The notes beneath the pieces were generated by a model. That model was not told where the DNA came from. It did no database searches and saw only the letters and a program-made list of their open reading frames with translations. Shown piece by piece: positions 1 through 6,285 of a stretch of 9,524 nucleotides of DNA; within the stretch, counting starts at the first letter, position 1; every line of letters begins with the position of its first letter. The translations under genes were made by a program, and so were the position numbers. Source of the stretch: an uncultured Chloroflexota bacterium (GTDB taxonomy: Bacteria > Chloroflexota > Anaerolineae > Anaerolineales > Anaerolineaceae); contig CADBKS010000113.1 in NCBI GenBank assembly GCA_902795255.1, positions 1 to 9,524 on the forward strand. Reading direction: 5' to 3'.

Positions 1-1
1 A

Positions 2-142
2 ATGATCATAACCGTTGGAATGAAAGACATCGTCGTTGTAGAGACGGATAAGGCAGTTATGGTATGCCCGAAACATGATACACAGCGGGTCAAGGAAATT
101 GTTCAATATCTGAAGGATAATCACCTGGATTCGTACCTGTAG
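2..142 (+). CDS. manC: Mannose-1-phosphate guanylyltransferase, C-terminal end (partial)
   Basis: The window opens inside this gene: an open frame runs from base 2 to a TAG at 140-142 and gives 46 residues. They contain TVGMKDIVVVETDKAVMV followed by CPKHDTQRVKEIVQYLK. This matches the end of the nucleotidyltransferase domain of GDP-mannose pyrophosphorylases (family pattern: GVxDLVVVDTxDALLV, then a charged K/R-D-R-x-Q-x-V-K helix). The family makes GDP-mannose from mannose-1-phosphate and GTP for cell-surface glycans. The protein ends soon after this helix, so it lacks the C-terminal cupin/isomerase domain of bifunctional ManC/AlgA enzymes. The ATG at base 2 is probably internal, and the true start lies upstream of the window. 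The stop codon directly abuts the Shine-Dalgarno of topA (about 141-153), so the two genes are probably co-transcribed. A related sugar-1-phosphate nucleotidyltransferase is the main alternative. Confidence 0.7.
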   Translation: MIITVGMKDIVVVETDKAVMVCPKHDTQRVKEIVQYLKDNHLDSYL

Positions 143-160
143 GAGAGAGGAGACGATTCT

Positions 161-2578
161 GTGGAAGCTTATTGTTTCAAATGCAAAGAAAAACGGGAAA
201 TGCAGGATCCTGTCGCTGCATTTACTGCGTCCGGTTCACCGATGACACGCGGAACATGTCCGGTTTGCGGTGGCAATATGGTGAAAATGGGCAGGACGCC
301 TGAGCATGACGGCCTGGAAAAACCTGTTATCGAAAAAACAAAGACCGTAAAGAAAGAATCTGCTCCGGCAAAGAAAAAGACTGCATCACCTGCTAAAAAG
401 ACAGCCTCCGGGAAAAAAACGGGACGTTCCGCTCGATCAGGTGCTTCCCATATCAATAAGGATCAAAGTCTGGTGATCGTTGAGTCACCTGCAAAAGCAA
501 GAACGGTCGAGCGTTTTCTGGGTAAAAATTACGTTGTCCGTGCATCGGTAGGACATGTCCGGGACCTGAATAAATATTCAATGTCCATTGATCTGGAGCA
601 TGACTTTACCCCAAAGTATTATATTCCCAAAGAGAAAAAAGAACTGGTCAAAGAACTGACAGATCTTGCTGCAGGCGCAAAGAAAGTGTACCTTGCAACA
701 GACCCTGACCGTGAAGGGGAAGCGATCGCGTGGCATTTGCTTGAATCGGCAAAAATCGATCCTGCGAAGACGGAGCGTGTCGTGTTTCATGAAATCACGG
801 AACCGGCGATCAACGAGGCATTTTCTCATCCGGGAAAGGTCAATATGGATCTTGTAGATGCACAGCAGGCACGGCGTGTGCTGGACCGGCTTGTCGGGTA
901 CAGTTTAAGTCCGCTGCTGATGAGAAAAGTACATCAGCGGAATCTTTCCGCTGGCCGGGTGCAGTCCGTTGCCCTGAAACTTGTGGTGGATCGGGAACGT
1001 GAGATTCAGAATTTTGTTCCGCGGGAGTACTGGACTGTAAAAGCTGAACTGCAGCCTGAAGGTTTGAAGGACTCATATACGGCGCAGCTGGCGAAAATTG
1101 ACCGGAAGGATCCGGAGCTGTCAACAAAAGAGCAGGTCGATGGCCATCTGCTTAACCTGAAGACAGCGGATTACCGGATCACTTCGCTGAAAGAAGGCGA
1201 GAAGAAACGACGTCCTTTCCCGCCGTTCACAACTTCCACACTGCAGCAGGAAGCTTCACACCGGCTTGGATTTTCATCTAAGAAAACGATGATGATCGCA
1301 CAGCAGCTTTACGAAGGGCTTTCCGTCGGGGAAGAGGGGTCTGTCGGTCTGATCACTTATATGCGTACGGATTCCACGAACATCTCCCCCGTAGCGCAAA
1401 AAGAAGCCGCTGCATATATCAATTCCGTACATGGTGCTTCCTTTGTGCCCGCGAAGCCTCCCGTTTATACAAAGAAAGCCAAAGGGGCTCAGGAAGCCCA
1501 TGAAGCTGTTCGTCCGACAAGCGTTTACAGAACTCCGGACAGTATCAGAGAATATCTTGAAAAAGACCAGTACAGGCTGTACCAACTGATCTGGCAGCGG
1601 TTTATTGCTTCACAAATGGCAGATGTGGTTTATAAGACCGAAACTGTTGAGGTCGAAACGAAAAAAGTGCATGACTATCTCTTCCGTGCTTCCGGGCAGA
1701 AAGTCGTTTTCCCCGGGTTCCTGGTCGTATATGCGGATGTCAAGGATGAAGACAGCCATGAAGAAGATGAGAATACCATTTTCCCGAACGGGCTTGCTCA
1801 GGGGCAGCGCCAGAATCTGAAAAAACTGATCCCGGCCCAGCATTTTACACAACCCCCGAATCGATATACGGAAGCCAGTCTGGTGCGGGCTATGGAAGAA
1901 AATGGTATCGGACGGCCTTCAACTTACGCTTCGATCATTTCCACGATCGAAGGCCGTGGTTATGTTCATTTGGAAAAACGGCATCTGCTGCCTACCGAGA
2001 TCGGCTGTATGGTCAATGATCTGCTGGTCGGACATTTTGATGAGATCATGGATATCGGTTTTACATCGCAGATGGAAAACGAGCTGGACCAAATTGCCGA
2101 AGGCGACAAAGAATGGGTAGATGTGATCCGTCAGTTTTACGGTACTTTCGAACCGGAGCTTGAAAAGGCAAAAGAAAACATGCCGGAGCTGCCGAAAGCT
2201 GAACCGGAACCGGTCGGCAGAGACTGCCCTGACTGCGGAAAACCGCTTGTTTATCGTGTCGGGCGTTTCGGAAAATTTATTTCCTGCAGCGGTTATCCGG
2301 ATTGCCATTATACGGAAAAGCTTCAGAAACCCGTGGAAAAGATCGGTGTGGCATGCCCGAAATGCGGCGGAGATCTGATCGTAAAGCATACGAAACGGGG
2401 GAAGATCTTTTACGGATGTGCCAACTATCCCAAATGTGATTTCGCTGAATGGAACCGTCCGGTTCCTCAGCCGTGTCCGGTATGCGGGAGCCTGATGGTT
2501 CAGACAGGAAAAGACACGGTGCAGTGTACGAATCCGGACTGCCGGCATAAAATGAAAGTCGAAACACCGGAAGAATAG
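161..2578 (+). CDS. topA: DNA topoisomerase I (type IA) with extra N-terminal zinc ribbon
   Basis: This enzyme relaxes negative supercoils by transient single-strand cleavage through a 5'-phosphotyrosine. The start is GTG at 161, about 8 nt after a strong purine-rich ribosome site (141-153). Order of domains in 805 residues: a small zinc ribbon at 1-45 (C5, C8, C33, C36); a Lys/Ala/Ser-rich linker at about 55-100; Toprim from about 103, with VIVESPAKA (E108) and the metal-binding DPDREGEA (D181, D183); the central type IA fold with SAGRVQSVAL (263-272); the active site LITYMRTDSTNIS with catalytic Y400 and R402; then ENGIGRPSTYASII (580-593). The C-terminus has three four-Cys ribbons (C689/C692/C709/C715, C732/C735/C753/C759, C772/C775/C789/C794). 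All key residues are present, so it should be active. The N-terminal ribbon resembles DUF5679 and is not part of E. coli-type TopA. It ends at a strong terminator. Confidence 0.97.
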   Translation: MEAYCFKCKEKREMQDPVAAFTASGSPMTRGTCPVCGGNMVKMGRTPEHDGLEKPVIEKTKTVKKESAPAKKKTASPAKKTASGKKTGRSARSGASHINKDQSLVIVESPAKARTVERFLGKNYVVRASVGHVRDLNKYSMSIDLEHDFTPKYYIPKEKKELVKELTDLAAGAKKVYLATDPDREGEAIAWHLLESAKIDPAKTERVVFHEITEPAINEAFSHPGKVNMDLVDAQQARRVLDRLVGYSLSPLLMRKVHQRNLSAGRVQSVALKLVVDREREIQNFVPREYWTVKAELQPEGLKDSYTAQLAKIDRKDPELSTKEQVDGHLLNLKTADYRITSLKEGEKKRRPFPPFTTSTLQQEASHRLGFSSKKTMMIAQQLYEGLSVGEEGSVGLITYMRTDSTNISPVAQKEAAAYINSVHGASFVPAKPPVYTKKAKGAQEAHEAVRPTSVYRTPDSIREYLEKDQYRLYQLIWQRFIASQMADVVYKTETVEVETKKVHDYLFRASGQKVVFPGFLVVYADVKDEDSHEEDENTIFPNGLAQGQRQNLKKLIPAQHFTQPPNRYTEASLVRAMEENGIGRPSTYASIISTIEGRGYVHLEKRHLLPTEIGCMVNDLLVGHFDEIMDIGFTSQMENELDQIAEGDKEWVDVIRQFYGTFEPELEKAKENMPELPKAEPEPVGRDCPDCGKPLVYRVGRFGKFISCSGYPDCHYTEKLQKPVEKIGVACPKCGGDLIVKHTKRGKIFYGCANYPKCDFAEWNRPVPQPCPVCGSLMVQTGKDTVQCTNPDCRHKMKVETPEE

Positions 2579-2585
2579 AATGTAT

Positions 2586-2618
2586 AAAAGAACGCGGAGG
2601 AAAATTCCGCGTTCTTTT
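2586..2618. terminator. Bidirectional Rho-independent terminator between topA and the ABC operon
   Basis: An inverted repeat pairs AAAAGAACGCGGA (2586-2598) with TCCGCGTTCTTTT (2606-2618) around a 7-nt loop. A T-run continues to 2620 on the plus strand, and the A-run at 2586-2589 supplies the U-tract for the opposite strand. It begins 7 bp after the topA stop and ends 1 bp before the stop codon of the convergent minus-strand permease, so one hairpin can end both transcripts. Confidence 0.93.
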
Positions 2619-2619
2619 T

Positions 2620-3447
2620 TCAGTCTGTCCTGTCCATTATTTCACCGAGTCCCTCGCCGATGAAGTTGATGCTGAGTATGACCAGAAACACACCGATCCC
2701 GGGGAAAACACTGATCCACCATGCGTTTCGCAGAAATTGACGGCCGGAGGAAAGCATCGCTCCCCATTCCGGTGTCATCGGCTGCGCTCCCAGTCCGAGA
2801 AAACTAAGTGATGCGCCTTCCAGGATCGCACTCCCAATGCCCAGCGTGGCGAGGACAATGAGCGGCCGGACAATGTTCGGCAAAATGTGTCGGAAGAGAA
2901 TTCTCGCGTCTGTTCCTCCGATGCAGCGGGCAGCTTCAACATAATCCATTTCCTTCGCTTTCATCACGGAGCTGCGTGCCATGCGCATATACTGTGGAAT
3001 AGACGCGATCCCGACGGCGGCCATTACATTGCCCAGCCCGGGGCCAAGAATCGCCATGATGGACAGCGCCAGCAGAATACCGGGAAAGGCCATCAGAACT
3101 TCGGTGAACCAGGAAAGAACACTGTCGACCCAGGAGCCGTAGAAACCGGCAATCACGCCGATAAGTGAACCGAGAACCGTTCCGATCAGCATTGCGACAA
3201 CGCCGATCAGCAGAGAGACTCTTCCGCCATAGCAGAAACGGGACCAGATATCCCGACCGATATTATCAGTTCCCATCAGATGCTCTTTTCCCGGTGGAAT
3301 AAAGGTATGGATCGGGTCAGCTTCATTCGGATCCGACAGAGCCAGCCGGGGGGCGAAAACAGCAGTAAAGACCAAGAAGAGAAGTATGATCGAGCCGATC
3401 AGGATCTTCAGGTTGATATGACGCTTGAAGGGAACATTATTGTCCAT
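2620..3447 (-). CDS. ABC transporter permease, DppC/OppC/NikC type
   Basis: This is the second inner-membrane subunit of a peptide/nickel-type importer. The 275-residue protein has an N-terminal cytoplasmic tail and a first membrane helix at about 12-33. It then has the family's extracytoplasmic motif HLMGTDNIGRDIWSR (56-70), which is diagnostic of DppC-type permeases. Further membrane segments follow, with the ATPase-contacting EAA loop DYVEAARCIGGTDARILFRH at about 168-187. The motif EGASLSFLGLGAQPMTPEWG (210-229) is also typical of this family. Length is normal, though the N-terminus is on the short side. Its ATG lies one base after the TAG of the upstream permease (TAGCATG), which implies translational coupling. 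It is the last gene of the operon: the stop codon abuts the shared terminator, and no ATPase gene follows. The substrate cannot be read from this subunit. Confidence 0.94.
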   Translation of the reverse strand: MDNNVPFKRHINLKILIGSIILLFLVFTAVFAPRLALSDPNEADPIHTFIPPGKEHLMGTDNIGRDIWSRFCYGGRVSLLIGVVAMLIGTVLGSLIGVIAGFYGSWVDSVLSWFTEVLMAFPGILLALSIMAILGPGLGNVMAAVGIASIPQYMRMARSSVMKAKEMDYVEAARCIGGTDARILFRHILPNIVRPLIVLATLGIGSAILEGASLSFLGLGAQPMTPEWGAMLSSGRQFLRNAWWISVFPGIGVFLVILSINFIGEGLGEIMDRTD

Positions 3448-3448
3448 G

Positions 3449-4372
3449 CTACAGCCTTACCCGCGGGTCAACTGCCGCGAACAGAATATCTGTGAGAGTG
3501 TTTGCAAGAACATAGATCAGCGCGATAATCGTGACCGTGCCCTGAACCAGAGGAAAATCACGGTTCTGAATTGCCGTCAGCGCAAGTCTCCCGATGCCCT
3601 GGCGGGCAAAAATAGACTCCACAAGAACAGAACCTGCCATCAGATAAACGAACTGCAATCCTACAGCGGTGATGATCGGAATCAGAGAATTGCGCATAAT
3701 ATGGATCCATAACACTCTGGACTCGGCAGCCCCTTTTGCGCGTGCAGTCCACTGATAGCTTTTATTCATCTCATCCAGAATGCTGGAACGGACCAGGCGT
3801 GCCAGCCAGGCTGCTTCACCGACAGCCAGCGTCACGGCAGGCAGAATGATGCTGCGCGGGTCGGAAGTCTTTGCCGTGGAAGGGAGCCAGTTGAGATGTA
3901 TGGAGAAAAGCAGGATAAGAAGCAGCGCAAGGAAAAACGGCGGAACAGAGATGCCGACGATCGATAACACGGAAAGGATCTCATCCAACAGCGAATACTG
4001 ATGAAATGCGCCTATTGCTCCGAACAGAAGGCCCAGTGCGGTGGAAATCGTGAGCGCGGCAAGTGTAAGTTTGAAAGTTCCGGGAAGCTGCTCCATGATG
4101 CAGGTGAGAACCGGCCTGTTGTTTTTCAGTGAGGTTCCGAAATCTCCCCGAAGTGTTTTCCCGATATATTCAAAATACTGGACCGGCAGGGGCCTGTCCA
4201 ATCCAAGCTCCTGCCTGAGTTCAGCCAGCTTTTCAGGAGAGGATACCTGCTTCCCGACCAGTGCATGGACCGGATCTCCCGGAACCAGATGGAGCATCAG
4301 AAATGTGAATACGGATACTCCGAACAGTACCAGAAGCGAAGTCAGAAACCTCCTGAAAAGGAAATTGCGCAT
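3449..4372 (-). CDS. ABC transporter permease, DppB/OppB/NikB type
   Basis: This is the first inner-membrane subunit of the same importer, 307 residues, the usual length. It opens with MRNFLFRRFLTSLLVLFGVS, the standard DppB start with a membrane helix. The periplasmic motif LVPGDPVHALVG (29-40) follows, then the helix LGLDRPLPVQYFEYI (57-71) and LRGDFGTSL (74-82). The later membrane segments include VGISVPPFFLALLLIL (139-154). The EAA loop reads YQWTARAKGAAESRVLWIHI (206-225), matching the family's Y-x-x-TARAKG-x-x-x-x-V. The end, TDILFAAVDPRVRL, is the classic DppB C-terminus. The start lies 8 bp after the stop of the substrate-binding protein. The nearest GGAG is about 13 nt upstream, inside that gene, so translation probably depends on coupling. 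Substrate specificity is not visible here. Confidence 0.95.
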   Translation of the reverse strand: MRNFLFRRFLTSLLVLFGVSVFTFLMLHLVPGDPVHALVGKQVSSPEKLAELRQELGLDRPLPVQYFEYIGKTLRGDFGTSLKNNRPVLTCIMEQLPGTFKLTLAALTISTALGLLFGAIGAFHQYSLLDEILSVLSIVGISVPPFFLALLLILLFSIHLNWLPSTAKTSDPRSIILPAVTLAVGEAAWLARLVRSSILDEMNKSYQWTARAKGAAESRVLWIHIMRNSLIPIITAVGLQFVYLMAGSVLVESIFARQGIGRLALTAIQNRDFPLVQGTVTIIALIYVLANTLTDILFAAVDPRVRL

Positions 4373-4380
4373 AGTGCGTG

Positions 4381-5949
4381 TCAGTCTCCGTATGAGATCT
4401 CATACATATAAGGATAGCCTTCCGAATCAAAACGGAACCCTTCAACTGCGGATTCCGCCATGTAAACGGATCCGTAGCAATGCACAGGGACGATCAGCGC
4501 GTTTTCCATAACGATCATCTGGGCTTCTTTATAAATCTCTTCACGTGCTTCCGTGTCGATCGTCTGCGGTGCGGCATCAAGAAGCTCATCAAAATGACTG
4601 TCACGGTAACGGCAGTATGCGGATTCGGTGCCGCCTTCGATATTCGCAGAGTTGAAAACGATGTTCATAACTGCAGGGTCCCGGCTGATCCAGCCCATAT
4701 TCAGAATGTTATGTTTGCCGGCGTATCCGAATTCTGTAACTCCTGCGTCATCAAGCTGGATGATATTGACTTCAAATCCAACCTTGCCGAAATAGTAAGC
4801 CAGCAATTCCATAAAGGCTTCTTCATAAGCGGGAAGTGCAGGATATTCGATGTGGAGTTTTACGCCGTCCTTTTCACGGATGCCGTCTCCGTCATTATCG
4901 ATCCATCCGGATTCTTCCAGAAGGGCTGCCGCTTTTTCAGGATCATAGCGGTACATGTTATCCGCATCCTGATTATATGACCATGTGGACGGTGAGATCA
5001 GGCTGTGAGCGGCCGGCTGCAGACCATAGAATGCCGTCTGTGAGATCTGCTCCTGGTCCACGGCGTAGATCAGCGCTTTGCGGACGTTGATGTCATCAGT
5101 CGGTGCTTTTTCAACATTGATCATCTGGTGGGAGACCATGCCCGGGGACGCAAATGTGTAAAGAGAAATCTCCGGATCATCCGCATACATCGATGCTTCC
5201 AGATAGGACGGATCCTGTACGATCTGGGCTTCACCGGATTCAAAGGCGGTCAGACGGGTTGCGGATTCCGGCAGAAAACGGAAAGTGATCTCGTCCAGAT
5301 ATGCGGGACCTTCATGTGTAAAGAATTCCGGCCCCCAGGCATAGGATTCGTTTTTCGTGACGGTGACATATTCCTGTGAGACCCATTCCTGAAAAACAAA
5401 CGGACCTGTTCCTACAGGATGCCGTCCGTAATCGTCACCGTACTTTTCGATCGCCGCCGGGGAGGAGATCACCATCCAGGGCAGGGTAAGGTCCTGAAGG
5501 AATGTCGCGTGTGTTTCGGAGAATTTGATAACAACGTGTGCAGCGTCGACCACTTCTGTTTCGATGTATCCGCTCATCAGACCCGGAGATACTGCTGCAA
5601 CGGATTTGCCCTCTGCGGCACGGTCCATTGAGATCTTTACGGCTGTAGCATCGAATGCCGTGCCGTCATGAAAGGTCACATCATCCCGAAGTGTCAGTGC
5701 GAATTCTGTTCCGTCTTCATTCACGGACCATTCGGTAGCAAGCGCTGCGTGGAGATTCAGCTCCGGATCCGCATAGATCAGCGGATCAAAGATCTGCTGG
5801 ATGATGAATTGCTCGGGAATATACAGCCCGGCGGCCGGATCCAGGGAAACCGGCTCCTGGGACATCCCGACCGTCAGGGACGAAGCGGATACCGCTGAAA
5901 CTGCGGTGAATAGCGTGATAACAATAAAAAACAATAAGAACTTCTTCAT
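4381..5949 (-). CDS. ABC transporter substrate-binding protein, family 5 (peptide/nickel type)
   Basis: This is the extracytoplasmic receptor that delivers solute to the two downstream permeases. The 522-residue length is typical of SBP_bac_5 proteins (DppA, OppA, NikA). Visible family marks are the N-terminal QEPVSLDPA (31-39), TEWSVNEDGTEFALTLRDDV (72-91) followed by TFHDGTAFDA, the family signature RHPVGTGPFVF (176-186), and the C-lobe pattern DINVRKALIYAVDQEQI. The N-terminus is a Sec signal (MKK, then a hydrophobic stretch to about 17) with a likely signal peptidase I site after VSA at residue 22. There is no lipobox cysteine, so unlike most Gram-positive receptors it would not be lipid-anchored. 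The start is ATG at 5949 with a strong GGAGG (5954-5958) 4 nt upstream. It is the first gene of a three-gene operon. Bound substrate (dipeptide, oligopeptide, sugar or metal chelate) cannot be decided from sequence alone. Confidence 0.95.
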   Translation of the reverse strand: MKKFLLFFIVITLFTAVSAVSASSLTVGMSQEPVSLDPAAGLYIPEQFIIQQIFDPLIYADPELNLHAALATEWSVNEDGTEFALTLRDDVTFHDGTAFDATAVKISMDRAAEGKSVAAVSPGLMSGYIETEVVDAAHVVIKFSETHATFLQDLTLPWMVISSPAAIEKYGDDYGRHPVGTGPFVFQEWVSQEYVTVTKNESYAWGPEFFTHEGPAYLDEITFRFLPESATRLTAFESGEAQIVQDPSYLEASMYADDPEISLYTFASPGMVSHQMINVEKAPTDDINVRKALIYAVDQEQISQTAFYGLQPAAHSLISPSTWSYNQDADNMYRYDPEKAAALLEESGWIDNDGDGIREKDGVKLHIEYPALPAYEEAFMELLAYYFGKVGFEVNIIQLDDAGVTEFGYAGKHNILNMGWISRDPAVMNIVFNSANIEGGTESAYCRYRDSHFDELLDAAPQTIDTEAREEIYKEAQMIVMENALIVPVHCYGSVYMAESAVEGFRFDSEGYPYMYEISYGD

Positions 5950-5978
5950 TGAACCTCCGGAGAAGTGTAGGTGGATTT

Positions 5979-6122
5979 ACAGGACTGATGACCGGTCTGT
6001 GTGTATCAGAAAATTCAGCTACCTGTTTTATCTGGATAAATCCCGTACAGTCATCATTCTGAACGGCCCCATATTGAAAAGATGCATAAGGCATATACAG
6101 ACTTTTGCGGGACTCTATCCAG
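5979..6122 (-). promoter_or_regulatory. Candidate structured 5' leader of the ABC transporter operon
   Basis: About 170 nt lie between the putative start of transcription (near 6120) and the substrate-binding protein. At the very 5' end, positions 6122-6108 can pair with 6045-6032. On the transcript this is CTGGATA-gag-TCCCG against CGGGA-tt-TATCCAG, 7 plus 5 base pairs with a small internal loop, enclosing about 62 nt. A second fold nearer the gene pairs CTGAT/ATCAG (6009-6005 with 5989-5985), extended by ACAGG/CCTGT (6026-6022 with 5983-5979), with the palindrome GACCGGTC (5990-5997) in its loop. The match between the outer stem and the predicted transcript end suggests a real RNA element. 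I do not recognise any known riboswitch class, and there is no ORF with a convincing ribosome site. The fold is an inference by eye. Confidence 0.35.
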
Positions 6123-6126
6123 AATA

Positions 6127-6155
6127 ATTATATGTATTCAGGACCATAACGTTTC
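6127..6155 (-). promoter_or_regulatory. Putative promoter of the ABC transporter operon
   Basis: On the minus strand a perfect TATAAT lies at 6132-6127, giving a start of transcription near 6120. The hexamer 17 bp upstream (GAAACG, 6155-6150) is a poor -35. This would fit a promoter that needs an activator or is controlled through the AACGTT-centred site overlapping that -35. It is the only good -10 found between the neighbouring gene's terminator and the substrate-binding protein. Confidence 0.5.
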
Positions 6156-6176
6156 ATTCGCCGGCTGAAAACGTTA
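6147..6176. repeat. Inverted repeat of two AACGTT-centred sites (possible operator)
   Basis: TAACGTTTCA (6147-6156) and TGAAAACGTTA (6166-6176) form an inverted repeat, identical except for one extra A/T, around a 9-bp spacer. Each arm is itself centred on the palindrome AACGTT, and the two centres are 22 bp apart, about two helical turns. The arm nearer the transporter overlaps its -35 region. The arrangement suits a dimeric or tetrameric regulator, and the CG-centred TGAAAACGTT core recalls LacI-family operators. The regulator is unknown and is not encoded in this window. Confidence 0.4.
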
Positions 6177-6233
6177 CACTGACACAGACTTTTCAGCGGA
6201 GCACCTTTTTCCTGTCGGTCCCGGTTGACAATG

Positions 6234-6267
6234 AAAACAGCTGCCGAAAGAACGCGGCAGCTGTTTT
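6234..6267 (-). terminator. Rho-independent terminator of the phosphohexomutase gene
   Basis: AAAACAGCTGCCG (6234-6246) pairs perfectly over 13 bp with CGGCAGCTGTTTT (6255-6267) around an 8-nt loop. It lies 18 bp beyond the stop codon of the minus-strand mutase. On that strand the stem ends in TTTTCATTGT. The T-run is short, but the stem is long and GC-rich. It insulates the mutase from the transporter operon downstream. Confidence 0.85.
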
Positions 6268-6285
6268 GGATCATTTCGTTATGGA

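Noticed and set aside
1919..2548. A 209-codon open frame on the minus strand inside topA.
   Set aside because: It lies opposite the conserved topA C-terminal zinc ribbons, and its protein has no recognisable domain. It is a shadow frame.
5801..6127. A 108-codon plus-strand frame spanning the start of the substrate-binding protein and its leader.
   Set aside because: There is no ribosome site and no recognisable sequence. It overlaps a clear signal peptide, ribosome site and promoter on the other strand.
6166..6178. TGAAAACGTTACA as a CcpA cre site.
   Set aside because: It resembles the cre consensus but is one base short between the half-sites. It is kept only as a generic operator-like repeat.
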